Positions 26,822 through 35,557 of a stretch of 64,000 nucleotides of DNA are shown here, one piece after another. The position numbers and the translations under genes are program-made. Each line of letters opens with the position of its first letter. Positions within the stretch are counted from its first letter, which is position 1. A model generated the notes under the pieces. That model searched no databases. It saw only the letters and a program-made list of their open reading frames with translations, and was not told where the DNA came from. Source of the DNA: Bog-756 sp963704615 (GTDB lineage Bacteria; Actinomycetota; Acidimicrobiia; Acidimicrobiales; RAAP-2); the NCBI GenBank assembly GCA_963704615.1, contig OY969923.1, positions 1,674,001-1,738,000 on the forward strand. Reading direction: 5' to 3'.

Positions 26822-27297
26822 TCGAATCCAGGTTGGATCGACGTTGACACCAGACGTCTCCGATCGCTTGAGATGCCTGATCCTGGCTTCCAAGCGTCCA
26901 GCGCAAAAGATGTCCAGGTGAATCGGCTTGGACGGGGTGTCGGCACCCCAGGGTCCGCCGGGAAAGCACGCCGTGCACAGAAACAGACTCCAACCCAAAG
27001 CAGGTGTCGGAGGAGTCGAGTGTCCTGACAAACTCTGAGAGCGCGGATCGCCTGTCGTGCTCGGTGCTCAAATGGCTGGGCCCCGGAGCCGGGTGGCGGA
27101 TCCCCGCTCGACGGGGCCCAGCGCGTAGGGAAGGTAACGGCGCAACCGGGGGTTACCGCAATTGGGCACCGACCTGGTCTCTTGTCGGTTCTCAGGCCGC
27201 TGACCAGGTAACCTTGCCGCCCCTCACGAGGTGCCTCTGCTTGCTTTGTCAGTCCACCAGCGCGAAGACTGGGGAGGGCGGAACTGCGAGGAGAGCC
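26822..27297. other. 476-base intergenic region
   Basis: No recognised gene; a plus-strand frame from 27004 is open into the next gene but shows no family similarity before 27298. The last bases hold GAGGAGAG, the ribosome binding site for the GTG at 27298. Confidence 0.4.
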
Positions 27298-27693
27298 GTG
27301 GCGAGTACCCACTGGCTGTTGGCGGCGATCGAGCGAGTCGAGCAGACCGGCGAAGAAGCGCAAAGAGCGATTGGCGAAGGGGTCGCATCGATCGACGAGG
27401 CCCGGGAGCGGCTGCTGGCTGGTGTGCCGGTTTCGGAGATCGTCGATGACCTCATCGCGCAAGGTGGTCGCGAAGCCCGTCTGAAGTCCTCAGCGGCAGT
27501 CGAGACGTTCGAGCACGCCGTCATGGTGTACCGAGTCGGCCTGGTTCGCGCCATGGTCGACCATGAAGGGCTTACCTTCACCGAGGTCGGCCGTCGTATG
27601 GGCGTGTCGCGACAGATGATCGCCCGCTTGTACCGCTACCACGGAGGTCCGACTCTCCCGGTGTCTGGCCCGTCTGAAGGGTCTGGTCACTAG
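27298..27693 (+). CDS. Small helix-turn-helix protein
   Basis: I place the start at GTG 27298 (MASTHWLLAAIERVEQTGEE), preceded by GAGGAGAG. This 131-residue protein is largely helical, with a segment of charged heptad-like sequence (residues 10-60). It ends with the HTH LTFTEVGRRMGVSRQMIARLYR near residues 91-112. The HTH resembles those of XRE or sigma-4-like proteins. No ligand-binding domain is visible. It may be a small DNA-binding regulator; its targets are unknown. It is convergent with the repeat-rich surface protein. Confidence 0.72.
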   Translation: MASTHWLLAAIERVEQTGEEAQRAIGEGVASIDEARERLLAGVPVSEIVDDLIAQGGREARLKSSAAVETFEHAVMVYRVGLVRAMVDHEGLTFTEVGRRMGVSRQMIARLYRYHGGPTLPVSGPSEGSGH

Positions 27694-27724
27694 GACGTCG
27701 GACAAACTCCGGCCCCGTCGCGGC

Positions 27725-29758
27725 TCATCCCGATTGGCTCACACCCGTAACCGGGGCCCGAAGCCCGATGTCGTTGAGCGCACCGAGCCAGCCGGCGTCG
27801 CCGTAGTTGTCCACACTGCCGTTGGCCGCAACCAGCCAGTAGCCGCGGCCGTCGGGGGCGACGCTGATGCCGGTGACAGGGGCGTTCGCCACAAGACCTT
27901 GCCCCGGCGCGGAGCCGAAGAAGCCGGCGTCCCCGAAGGCAAAGACCCCTCCATCTCGACCGAGCAACCAATAGCCGCCACCGTCGGGCGTGGCCGCCAG
28001 GGCGGTCGCCTGGTTGCCGCCGAGAGAGCCGGCCATCGATCCGAAGAATCTGGCGTCACCGAAGGAGAAGACCCCTCCGTCCGCTGCCACCAGCCAGTAG
28101 CCACCGCCGTCGGGTGTGGCGGCCATGCCCACGATGGGCGCATCGAGGTGCGCTCCCCCCATCGAACCGAAGAAGCTGGCGTCACCGAAGGAGAAGACCC
28201 CTCCGTCCGCCGCCACCAGCCAGTAGCCACCGCCGTCGGGTGTGGCGGCCATGCCCACGATGGGCGCATCGAGGTGCGCTCCCCCCATCGAACCGAAGAA
28301 GCTGGCGTCACCGAAGGAGAAGACCCCTCCGTCCGCTGCCACCAGCCAGTAACCGCGACTGTCTGCCGTCACAGCTGTTCCCACCGTCGGAGCAACCAGA
28401 CGCTGGCCAGCCATCGATCCGTAGAAGCCCGAGTCACCGAAGTTGAAGATTCCGCCGTCGGCGGCAACCGCGTCGAACCCCTGAGAGCCGGCGGCCGGAA
28501 GCGCGGCCTCCTCGGTGAGCGTCTGAGGGGTGAAGTTGTTGGGATCGCTGGCGGAAAATCCAGTGGCGAAACACTGTGCCCCTCGCGAGCAGGCCACGCC
28601 GTAGAGAACGCTGACGGCGTTGACGTCGGGGCTCTCGTCCACTGACCACGAGCCGCCGTCCCAGCGCTCGATGAAACTCTGAGGGTCCGAACCATGCTGC
28701 TGACCCTGTCCCGTGGGTACAGAGAACGCGCCGACCGCCCAGCACTTACTGGCCGAGAGGCAGGTGACATTGGCCAGGGTGCCGTTGTTGGCCATGGTGG
28801 TGGGTGCAATCGACCACGATGTTCCGTCCCATTGTTCGGCGAGCGGTTCACTGAAGTGGCCGGCGGCGTTCATCGTGGATCCCACCGCCCAGCAGTCCGT
28901 TGACGCCACGCAGGTCACTCCGGTCAACGCCGCGCCCGTGGGGCTTTGCGGGTCGGCTTGGGGAGAGCCCGACCACGTCGATCCGTCCCAATGGAGCATC
29001 CACGGTTCGGCGCCCTGGGACTTATACAGCAGGTTGGGAAGCACGTCGCTGTCGAATGGATTTGCCGACGCGGCACCGACGGCCCAGCAGTCGGTGGCGT
29101 TGATGCAGTTGACCGACGAGAGCTGGTCAGCACTCTGTCCGGAGGCAGGGGTGGCTGCCATCGTCCAGGTCGATCCGTCCCAGTGGAAGGCGAGTGATCC
29201 GATCGTGTCTCCGGAGGTGGGGTCCAGCGTGGCGCCGACCGCCCAACAGTCATTTGCTGCCGGGCAGCTCACCGAAAAGAGCAATCCACCGATCGGCGAC
29301 GTGGTGGCCACCGACCAGGCAGAGCCATTCCAGTGTTCCATGAGGACGGTCGGATCGTTTCCTTGTAAGACAGTCTGTTGGCCACCGACGCCCCAGCAAT
29401 CTGACGACGTCACACAGCTGACGTCGTAGAGGACGGATGCCTGCTGGCCCGGAGGCTGGACCCCCGACACGTCCGACCACGAGGAGCCGTCCCAGTGCTC
29501 GGCGAGTGCCTGGGGCTTCGCGTTCTGGACCTCGGGGATGATGGCACCCACGGCCCAGCAGTCCCATGCATTCGCGCAGGTCGTGTTGAGGAGCAGCTGA
29601 CTGGCCTGGGGGTCTGGGGCTCCGCCGCCGACAACGGCCCAGCCGGTGTTAGCGCCCTGAGCGGTGGGCGGTACGAAGCTGGTGACCAGTCCGCCGACGA
29701 TCATGACGACGCCTAAGGCTACGAAGAGACGGAGGTGCCGCCGAGACCACATGCCCAT
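27725..29758 (-). CDS. Large secreted repeat protein (CWAVG and GDAxFFGS repeats)
   Basis: 677 residues with an N-terminal signal or anchor (RRHLRLFVALGVVMIVGGL). The first two thirds hold seven blade-like repeats, each with SCxxxxxCWAVG and WDGSSW-type sequences, predicted to form a beta-propeller with paired Cys. The last third holds six repeats of DGGVFSFGDAxFFGSMxG followed by GYWLVAADG. Three copies are nearly identical in DNA at 126-bp (42-residue) spacing. I associate such repeats with Acidimicrobiia surface proteins. Likely extracellular binding or wall protein; it lies just downstream of the partner-switch genes on the same strand. Confidence 0.85.
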   Translation of the reverse strand: MGMWSRRHLRLFVALGVVMIVGGLVTSFVPPTAQGANTGWAVVGGGAPDPQASQLLLNTTCANAWDCWAVGAIIPEVQNAKPQALAEHWDGSSWSDVSGVQPPGQQASVLYDVSCVTSSDCWGVGGQQTVLQGNDPTVLMEHWNGSAWSVATTSPIGGLLFSVSCPAANDCWAVGATLDPTSGDTIGSLAFHWDGSTWTMAATPASGQSADQLSSVNCINATDCWAVGAASANPFDSDVLPNLLYKSQGAEPWMLHWDGSTWSGSPQADPQSPTGAALTGVTCVASTDCWAVGSTMNAAGHFSEPLAEQWDGTSWSIAPTTMANNGTLANVTCLSASKCWAVGAFSVPTGQGQQHGSDPQSFIERWDGGSWSVDESPDVNAVSVLYGVACSRGAQCFATGFSASDPNNFTPQTLTEEAALPAAGSQGFDAVAADGGIFNFGDSGFYGSMAGQRLVAPTVGTAVTADSRGYWLVAADGGVFSFGDASFFGSMGGAHLDAPIVGMAATPDGGGYWLVAADGGVFSFGDASFFGSMGGAHLDAPIVGMAATPDGGGYWLVAADGGVFSFGDARFFGSMAGSLGGNQATALAATPDGGGYWLLGRDGGVFAFGDAGFFGSAPGQGLVANAPVTGISVAPDGRGYWLVAANGSVDNYGDAGWLGALNDIGLRAPVTGVSQSG
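28041..28351. repeat. 126-bp tandem coding repeat
   Basis: Units start at 28041, 28167 and 28293, each beginning CCGAAGAA.CTGG. The first two are almost identical over 126 bases; the third matches for about 59 bases before diverging. They encode the 42-residue repeats of the secreted protein. Near-identity at the DNA level points to recent duplication or gene conversion. Confidence 0.93.
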
Positions 29759-29882
29759 AGATCGACGGCTGAGACCCTGGCCTTGAGCACTGACTCACGA
29801 AAATGAGCCAGTCCTCCTGACCCCACCCAGTGAATTGACCTGAGGGGTGCCGTCGGCAATGCATGCACGTGCCGAAATCTGT

Positions 29883-30206
29883 TCATTCGGTCAATCCAAG
29901 CTGACGGTCCAGACCCATGACCTGGATGATGCGTCGAACGATGGACGTCGGGTTCCGGATTTCGACGATTGCGTCTCCATTGGCAATTTGAAGGAGCATC
30001 GCGATACCGGAGCTATCCATAAATGTGAGCTGGGCCAGGTCGAACACGACTCGCTCTGGCTCTTCCTTGAGCAGAGAGTCAACGGCTTCTCTCACTCGTT
30101 CCACACTGGCGATGTCCAGTTCGCCGATAATGGAGATGGTTGCCAATCCGGGCGTCTCAGTTGAGCCAACGACCTTAGGAAATATGCCGCCGTCTAGCTC
30201 TGCCAC
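29883..30206 (-). CDS. STAS-domain anti-sigma factor antagonist
   Basis: A 107-residue STAS protein (RsbV/SpoIIAA family). TISIIGELDIASVERVREAV, then VVFDLAQLTFMDSSGIAML with the phosphorylatable Ser in DSSG. When unphosphorylated it binds the anti-sigma kinase and frees a sigma factor or other target. Its start overlaps the end of the SpoIIE phosphatase gene by 13 bases, indicating translational coupling. An N-terminal 15-residue leader is poorly conserved. Confidence 0.92.
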   Translation of the reverse strand: MAELDGGIFPKVVGSTETPGLATISIIGELDIASVERVREAVDSLLKEEPERVVFDLAQLTFMDSSGIAMLLQIANGDAIVEIRNPTSIVRRIIQVMGLDRQLGLTE

Positions 30207-31873
30207 CGAAATCCTAGGAGCGCTATGTCGTCATCTGAACCATCGGGTACGAGTTCATTGACGAGAACGTTCAGTAAGGACGTTGCTGATCCGTCGGCCG
30301 ACAATGCTGCCTCGCGCAACCTGTCAAGTCCGATGTCAATCCCTTCGCCTCGGCGCTCAACGATGCCGTCGGTAAAGGCCAAGAGAATGCTGCCTTCCTG
30401 CACTTCAACGGTCGTCGGCACGAACCCTGTTGCTGCGCCGGCGCCTATCGGCGGACCGACTTTCATGTTCACGAAGAATGCCCCTCTCGGATCGACCAGA
30501 AGCGGTGGGAAGTGCCCAGCGCTGGCCAACGTTACCAGCCGACTCTTGATGTCCACAGAACCACAAAGGACAGTGGCAAAGTGGCCATCGCGCTCAACCC
30601 GCAAGAGGCGACACAGCTTGGTCAATATTCCGCTCGGTTCATCGCCATCTGCTGCGTAGGCCCGAATAGCGTAATGCAATAGTGCCATGACGATTGCGGC
30701 CCGTTCGCCACGACCCGAAACGTCGCCCACGACGAAGATAAATCTGTCATTGTCCTGTGAGATGACGTCGAACCAGTCACCGCCAATGTCCATATCTTCG
30801 CGACCAGCCATGTAGTGGGTGTCAAGTTCAATCCCGTCAATGTTGGGAATGTCATCCGGCAAGAGTGCGTGTTGAAGGCTGGCTGCCAACGTGTGTTGTT
30901 CCTGATAGAGCCTTCGATTATCGTCCGCCAGGCGCACAGCGGACCTTCGCCGTCTGACAAGCCGTTCCGTCATGAAGGTGGCTCCGAGCGTGAGGGCCAC
31001 GCCGACGATGCTGACGATGAGCGTCAGATCTTGCGAGAGTGCTCCGCCGAGTGGCTGCGTGGGCGTGCCAACCAGGGTGAGGACAACATTTGCAAACGGT
31101 AGGATCACAGTGGCCTGTCGTCCCGTGATCGGAACCGGGACGGTGGCTTCGAGCAGTGTCTCGTACTGCTTGGTGCGGCCCAGGTACAACGCAAAGTTGA
31201 GGTCTGAGAAGGCCGACGATGTTGGAATCGCCGCCCGCCGATTCGCCGGGAACGAGGTCTCGCCGAAGACCCCAAAACGTCGACCTGCACCTGCTGCGGT
31301 GTATGTGTAGGCAACGTTTCGACTCGTACCTATGAACCCGAGGACCGACAAACCAGAGGTCGCTTCGGCATTGGAGAGGAAGCGACATTGGTTCGAGGTC
31401 GTTGAAGTCGACGCCGAGGCGGGTGTGCCGACGGAGGTCAGCTGGACGGGTTCGCCGTTGACCTGACCACACAAGGCCGCGTAGGCAACCAAACTTCCGC
31501 CACCGACATAGCTCGCCATGTAGTCATCAAACTGGCTGGTCGCTCCGTTCGTGGCATCGGCGATGGCGGTGGCCGAAGCAATTGGGGTTTCGATGGTGGG
31601 GAGGATCCCAGCCAGTACAGTCCCCGCCTCTCGCACCTGCAGAGTAAGAAGGCGATCTTCGTTTCTCGAGTTTACCGTGGCCGCTATAAGAGCCAAAAGC
31701 GCGGTTATCACCAAGCCAAGAGCAAAGACGAGACCTGTTTGTCGCGAAGGCGAGTGCATCGACCCGTTGCCAATCCCCGAGTGACGTTCAGGAACGGAAT
31801 GCGCCTGATTCTCGGTGGGTACACGATCGTGCAAGAAGCTGCTTTTCTGAGACCTTGCCATTTCGCTACTCAT
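30194..31873 (-). CDS. Membrane-bound SpoIIE-type PP2C phosphatase with extracellular sensor
   Basis: 559 residues: a cytoplasmic N-tail, one helix (GLVFALGLVITALLALIAA), an extracytoplasmic CHASE-like region of about 230 residues, and a second helix (DLTLIVSIVGVALTLGATF). Next is a coiled linker (RLADDNRRLYQEQHTLAASL) and a SpoIIE phosphatase domain: LLPDDIPNIDGIELDTHYM, DIGGDWFDVI with the metal-binding Asp, VVGDVSGRGERAAIVMALL, and LLAFTDGIVERRGE. It should dephosphorylate the STAS partner in response to an external ligand. Neighbours upstream (ATPase) and downstream (STAS) complete the switch. Confidence 0.92.
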   Translation of the reverse strand: MSSEMARSQKSSFLHDRVPTENQAHSVPERHSGIGNGSMHSPSRQTGLVFALGLVITALLALIAATVNSRNEDRLLTLQVREAGTVLAGILPTIETPIASATAIADATNGATSQFDDYMASYVGGGSLVAYAALCGQVNGEPVQLTSVGTPASASTSTTSNQCRFLSNAEATSGLSVLGFIGTSRNVAYTYTAAGAGRRFGVFGETSFPANRRAAIPTSSAFSDLNFALYLGRTKQYETLLEATVPVPITGRQATVILPFANVVLTLVGTPTQPLGGALSQDLTLIVSIVGVALTLGATFMTERLVRRRRSAVRLADDNRRLYQEQHTLAASLQHALLPDDIPNIDGIELDTHYMAGREDMDIGGDWFDVISQDNDRFIFVVGDVSGRGERAAIVMALLHYAIRAYAADGDEPSGILTKLCRLLRVERDGHFATVLCGSVDIKSRLVTLASAGHFPPLLVDPRGAFFVNMKVGPPIGAGAATGFVPTTVEVQEGSILLAFTDGIVERRGEGIDIGLDRLREAALSADGSATSLLNVLVNELVPDGSDDDIALLGFRWQS

Positions 31874-31954
31874 TTGCTCTCAGCAGATCCGCCGATTCTT
31901 TGCTCAAGCGGAATGGGTCGCGCCTGTCTGGCCCATGGGAGCCACCTCGTCCGC

Positions 31955-32404
31955 TCATGATTCCAGCTCGGAGCGCTGCTCGACGCGGTGGAGGTCGATG
32001 ACGAACCAGACCGTCTTACCCGGCTGGCCTGGCGCCGTTGATGTTCCCCATCGGTCGGAGAGTTCGTTGACGATTTGCAAGCCTCGTCCATGAAGGTCGG
32101 TCGGTCGCGGTGACTGTAGAGTCGGTCGACCGTCGTCGTGATCTGTCACCTCAACCCGGATGATGGTGGTCGTGCGATCCACCCGTAGCTCAAATCCGGT
32201 GGTCGCGTGAAGGATCACATTGGTGACCAGTTCCGATACCATCACCATGACTGCATCCCGCACATCGGCCGGTACCTCGCCAATTGCGTGGGACGCGATT
32301 GTCCTGGCACTGCCAACTGATGCTGGGACGCAGTCGAACGACCAGCCTCTGCTCATTTCAAAGGACCAATTGTCTCGTCGAGATAAGTCGCGGCGATTGG
32401 GCAC
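31955..32404 (-). CDS. RsbW-like serine kinase/anti-sigma ATPase
   Basis: A GHKL ATPase of 149 residues. The N-box is VSELVTNVILHA, the G1 box VTDHDDGRP, and the G2 box GRGLQIVNELSDRWG. The fold binds ATP and phosphorylates the STAS antagonist, and alone can sequester a sigma factor. The start is either GTG 32404 or ATG 32356; neither has a strong ribosome binding site. No sigma factor gene is adjacent, so the target is elsewhere. It heads the three-gene set ATPase, phosphatase, STAS. Confidence 0.88.
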   Translation of the reverse strand: MPNRRDLSRRDNWSFEMSRGWSFDCVPASVGSARTIASHAIGEVPADVRDAVMVMVSELVTNVILHATTGFELRVDRTTTIIRVEVTDHDDGRPTLQSPRPTDLHGRGLQIVNELSDRWGTSTAPGQPGKTVWFVIDLHRVEQRSELES

Positions 32405-32742
32405 TGAGCAATCGACGTCGACCTTCGTACCGCGACCTGTGACTCCCGATTCGCCATCTCATTCAGCTGAGCGAGTCCCCACGTAGCCACTGGCACCAGA
32501 GTTCCCATGTCGATTATTGGTCTGTATCGCTTTCTCGTGCCGTATCGGCAGGTCCGCACATCGTATGGTCTCACGTCGATCGTCGCCTTTCCGTACCCAT
32601 CAGCAGCCGTCGCAGACTCTTCCGCCTGCATCCGGACAGAACCGCGTGACTCGCTCCGACCATCCCGAGGAGGTCCCGCACCTTGATGTTCGGCGGGACG
32701 TTCGGGTGCGCCGACGTCGGGGAGAAGAGAGTCTCGCGACTC
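32405..32742. other. 338-base intergenic region
   Basis: Upstream of the ATPase gene and downstream of the aldolase gene. No recognised gene or structured element. It is expected to hold the promoter of the partner-switch set. Confidence 0.4.
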
Positions 32743-33657
32743 TTACTGAGTGTCCGCTACCTCGTAGACTCCGATCAAAGTCCGATAACGGGCAGCGATC
32801 GTCTTCTCCGTCTCAAGGTCTGATGAATGACCGGCGAGATGGTCTGACAACGCATCGTGCCAGAGGGTCCGACCGACGGCGAATCCGGAGAATCCCTGAA
32901 CGGCCGCACCTGTCCTGATCCACTGCGTCACCTTCGCCATGTCGGCCCCTCGGCCAAGGACGATACAGACGACACCGTCGCGTCCATCTGCCCGGGCCTG
33001 AGCGACCACTCGACGGCAGTCCCCCGAATCGTCGAGCCCCTCTATCTTCCAGATATCGGGGCTCACACCGCCTGCCTGCAGGGACGCGATCGCCTCGACG
33101 ACCAACTGCGGACGCAGATTCCGGTCGTAGTCCTCCTGGTGACCGTCGAAGGAGTCAAGCTGTGCGGTGGTGGCAGGCACCAGGAGCTCGAAGAGGAACT
33201 TATGGTCACGCTCCTGCAGCCATTTGCTGAGAACAGCCAATCGCTGGGTTTGCCGATTGTTCAATTCGGCATTCCCTTCGGGGTTGTACCGGACGAGAAC
33301 CTTGACAAACGTGGGATCGAACGACTCGATGTGTTCGCCCCACTCGGCACCGTACTGGAATTCGAACTCGTCTTGTCCAGAGCGCTCGACGGGCATGGCG
33401 AGGGGGACGCCCGCCTCCTTGGCTCGGCGGGCGACCGCAGCACCGAACTCTTCGTCGACCAGGATTCCCGAGAGGTCCGGGGGCGCTCCTTCCTCGACGG
33501 CCAGTTGGTGTGCCTCGAAGATAATCTCTTTGGCTCTAATAATGCCGTCGCGCACCTCGGTGCTAAGAGGTGGAGTGGCCCCGAAGAGACCCTTCTCGAA
33601 CGAGGCGCGGTGGTCAAAGGCGATCAGGAACAGCCGTTTGTCGTATCCAAGTGCCAT
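32743..33657 (-). CDS. DUF2090 aldolase-like protein (IolC C-terminal type)
   Basis: 304 residues with LFLIAFDHRASFEKGLFG, GILVDEEFGAAVARRAKEAG, ERSGQDEFEFQYG, VKVLVRYNPEG and KFLFELLVPATTAQL. This is the TIM-barrel DUF2090 family, found as the C-terminal domain of IolC-type kinases and related to class I aldolases acting on 2-deoxy-5-keto-gluconate-6-phosphate. The DHR motif near residue 15 and Lys/Glu in the centre are typical. It stands alone without the kinase domain or an iol cluster, so the true substrate is unclear. AGGAAA precedes the ATG. Confidence 0.85.
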   Translation of the reverse strand: MALGYDKRLFLIAFDHRASFEKGLFGATPPLSTEVRDGIIRAKEIIFEAHQLAVEEGAPPDLSGILVDEEFGAAVARRAKEAGVPLAMPVERSGQDEFEFQYGAEWGEHIESFDPTFVKVLVRYNPEGNAELNNRQTQRLAVLSKWLQERDHKFLFELLVPATTAQLDSFDGHQEDYDRNLRPQLVVEAIASLQAGGVSPDIWKIEGLDDSGDCRRVVAQARADGRDGVVCIVLGRGADMAKVTQWIRTGAAVQGFSGFAVGRTLWHDALSDHLAGHSSDLETEKTIAARYRTLIGVYEVADTQ

Positions 33658-33872
33658 GGAAGTTTCCTCCAGGTCGGTTCGGCCGTATCAGTGGTCGGTT
33701 GTGCTTCCTGTTCGTGGTGGTGCCAGGCTCTGCGGCTTCCCCTTGAGTACTCGCGAATACGTCCACTCCTCATGTCCATTTGTGCGTTGAGGCCTGAGGT
33801 AGGGGAGAGGAACTCGGGTGTCGACCCTCCCTCGGGAGGAAGCAGATGGCGCCATGGTGGGTGGAGACCAAT

Positions 33873-33971
33873 CGAACCGCTGATCAGCACCGCCTCGTGT
33901 CCGTTGCCTTCGAACGCCCGCACCGTGCTCCTCGCCATCCGGCCGGTCGCACCTCCAACTGCGACCATCAT
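33873..33971 (-). pseudogene. N-terminal relic of an NmrA/SDR-type Rossmann protein
   Basis: From an ATG at 33971 the minus strand reads MMVAVGGATGRMARSTVRAF and then EGNGHEAVLISGSIGL. This is a clear TGxxGxxG-type dinucleotide-binding beta-alpha-beta unit, as in NAD(P)-dependent epimerase/NmrA proteins. Similarity ends after about 33 codons and the frame continues with unrelated sequence. I read it as a truncated remnant. Confidence 0.5.
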
Positions 33972-34291
33972 GACATCCGTCCAATCAGTCGTCGACCCTC
34001 CTCCTCTGCAGCCTGCACCCGGACTCCCGCCCAATGAGGGGCTCTTCGGGGCAAAGTTGCTCGTCCGCGACGCTGCCCGGCAACGGAATCGGAGCTCGAG
34101 AGAGTCGTACCGGCTGGCGGAGGCTGTGACCCAAGTCGACTCCTTTCCGACCGCCGGGACTGGCCCAAGACCGCAAGCGAAGTCTGCGAGGGCCGCTGGT
34201 GACGTGTGCCGGGAGGGGATGTGGGTATGACATACGAGGTCAAGACGTCGACGAACGGCGAAAGCGTCCATAGGGAGCGGAGGTGTTGTGA
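33972..34291. other. 320-base intergenic region before the DUF6582 gene
   Basis: No confident gene. An ATG at 34227 with GGGAGGGG eight bases upstream opens a 57-codon frame that overlaps the next gene; its Arg-rich tail is simply the shifted reading of that gene, so I leave it unannotated. GGAGGTGTTGTGA before 34292 serves the DUF6582 gene. Confidence 0.4.
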
Positions 34292-34669
34292 ATGGCCACG
34301 ACCAGGCAAAAGAAGGAGACGAGCCCGACCGTCAAGCAGGCCCCAGGAGAGAGAGCCCGAGCACTTGGCAAGGAAGTACCGAAAAAGGGGCAGGGCCTGA
34401 GCACGGCGGACGAGAACCGTCTCCCCGATTCCGAATTCGCGTTCCCCGAGGAGCGCAAGGAGCCGCTGAGCGATGCCGGTCATGTCCGTAACGCCATCGC
34501 CCGTTTCGACCAGGTCGAAGATGTGAGCGACGCGGAGCGGGACCGGGCCTGGAAGCGGATCATGGCCGCGGCGAAAAGGTTCGGTGTCGAAGTCGCCGAA
34601 AACGACTGGCGGGAGCTGTTCAAAGGGGGCAGATCCAAGAAGAGAAAAGGGACCAGCGACCAGGCCTAG
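34292..34669 (+). CDS. DUF6582 domain protein
   Basis: A 125-residue, lysine-rich soluble protein with LPDSEFAFPEERKEPLSDAG, HVRNAIARFDQVEDVSDAE and AAKRFGVEVAENDWREL. The pattern is that of the widespread small DUF6582 proteins, often encoded by actinobacteria and phages, function unknown. The N-terminal 40 residues are a charged extension. It resembles a compact helical DNA- or RNA-associated protein, which I infer only from charge. Confidence 0.82.
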   Translation: MATTRQKKETSPTVKQAPGERARALGKEVPKKGQGLSTADENRLPDSEFAFPEERKEPLSDAGHVRNAIARFDQVEDVSDAERDRAWKRIMAAAKRFGVEVAENDWRELFKGGRSKKRKGTSDQA

Positions 34670-34705
34670 GCTAGACAGGAGATGCCGGCTCAGGATCGAC
34701 GGTGA

Positions 34706-35070
34706 CCATCGATCACGTTCAACGCGAAGCAAAGACTGCCACGATGGCCTCCTCGTTTCACCTTTGCCCTACGGCTGGGCGCATTGGGTGGTCTTGTCGC
34801 TTTGGTACTCGGCCTCGCCGATCACGTCTTCTCATGGCCGGCCGGTCCTCACTTCGGCGATTGGGCCCACCGCCTACGTGCTCATTGCTGACCCTGGGTC
34901 GAACACCTCAAGAGTCCGCAACGCTTCGATCGGCCATGCCGCAGGGATCGCAGCAGGGCTTGCAGGCTTGGCCGTGTTCGGCCTAGGGCACGCACCCTCC
35001 GTGGCGACCACCGGCCGCGCCAGCGTCGACCAAGCCGGGTCGGCGGCGGCGGTTCTCGCCGCGACATTGG
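34706..35070 (+). pseudogene. HPP-family membrane protein relic, frameshifted
   Basis: The frame beginning at 34706 reads PRFTFALRLGALGGLVALVL, an HPP-type first membrane segment. After a shift near 34835, the next frame reads LTSAIGPTAYVLIADPGSNT, VRNASIGHAAGIAAGLAGLAV and FGLGHAPSVATTGRASVDQA. These match the HPP family pattern of FGPxxxLLFxxPxxPxAxPRNxxxGHxxGxLxG. Similarity ends at LAATLGV near 35070, before the family's HPPAGATA segment. The gene is frameshifted, truncated at its 3' end, and abuts an inverted cydA fragment. HPP proteins transport nitrite or act as membrane components. Confidence 0.65.
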
Positions 35071-35071
35071 G

Positions 35072-35303
35072 GGTTGAGCTTGGCCAGGATGGAGAGGCCG
35101 TCGGGGATCTTGAGGGCGTCGTGCAGATGGCCACCGGAGAAGTACCCGCCGAGCGCTTCGGGGGCCCCTCGGGCGGTCGTGGCCAGGCCTTCCATGGCGG
35201 CCAGCTTGGTGGGCTGGTCAGTGGCGACCATGCGGGCGGCCCAGTCCCCAACCACGATCTGGATTGGGGTGAGGATTGCTGCCCCGGTCAAGCGCGCCCT
35301 CAA
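35072..35303 (-). pseudogene. cydA: cydA (cytochrome bd oxidase subunit I) internal fragment
   Basis: The minus strand encodes GAAILTPIQIVVGDWAARMV, then DQPTKLAAMEGLATTARGAP and IPDGLSILAKLNP. This is the Q-loop region of cytochrome bd subunit I, whose conserved Lys/Glu (KLAAxEG) contact the quinol. Only about 75 of some 450 residues remain. The heme-ligating N-terminus and the C-terminus are absent, and upstream sequence belongs to the transketolase gene. It joins the HPP relic head to head near 35071, marking an old rearrangement. Confidence 0.75.
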
Positions 35304-35557
35304 CCGTTCGTGTCTACCGTGTCGGCCCGATTGTTGCCCTGACGAGCAGTTATGCCTCAGTGTGCGATCGGCCAGCTTGGAGGGACCACCCCTGCCCAGG
35401 GCCGCCCACTCGGTGGCACCGGAGCCCTCAAGCAGCCCTGACCCCCCGGGACCACGCCCCAGCAGTCCATACCGGCGATGTCAGCGTTGCCTGCACCTTC
35501 CACGGGAAGGCGACGCCGATTTGGGGTAAGAAAAAGGGAGCCTCTAAGGGAGCCGCC
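35304..35557. other. Upstream region of transketolase gene
   Basis: No gene recognised. It contains CCTTCC-acg-GGAAGG, a 6-bp stem with a three-base loop, near 35503-35517. AAGGGAG serves the transketolase ATG at 35558. The promoter is presumably here. Confidence 0.4.

Noticed and set aside
32857..34230. 457-codon plus-strand frame
   Set aside because: Overlaps the DUF2090 aldolase antisense and has no recognisable domain.
34227..34400. 57-codon ORF with GGGAGGGG upstream
   Set aside because: Its Arg-rich tail is the shifted reading of the DUF6582 gene; only about 20 codons are independent.
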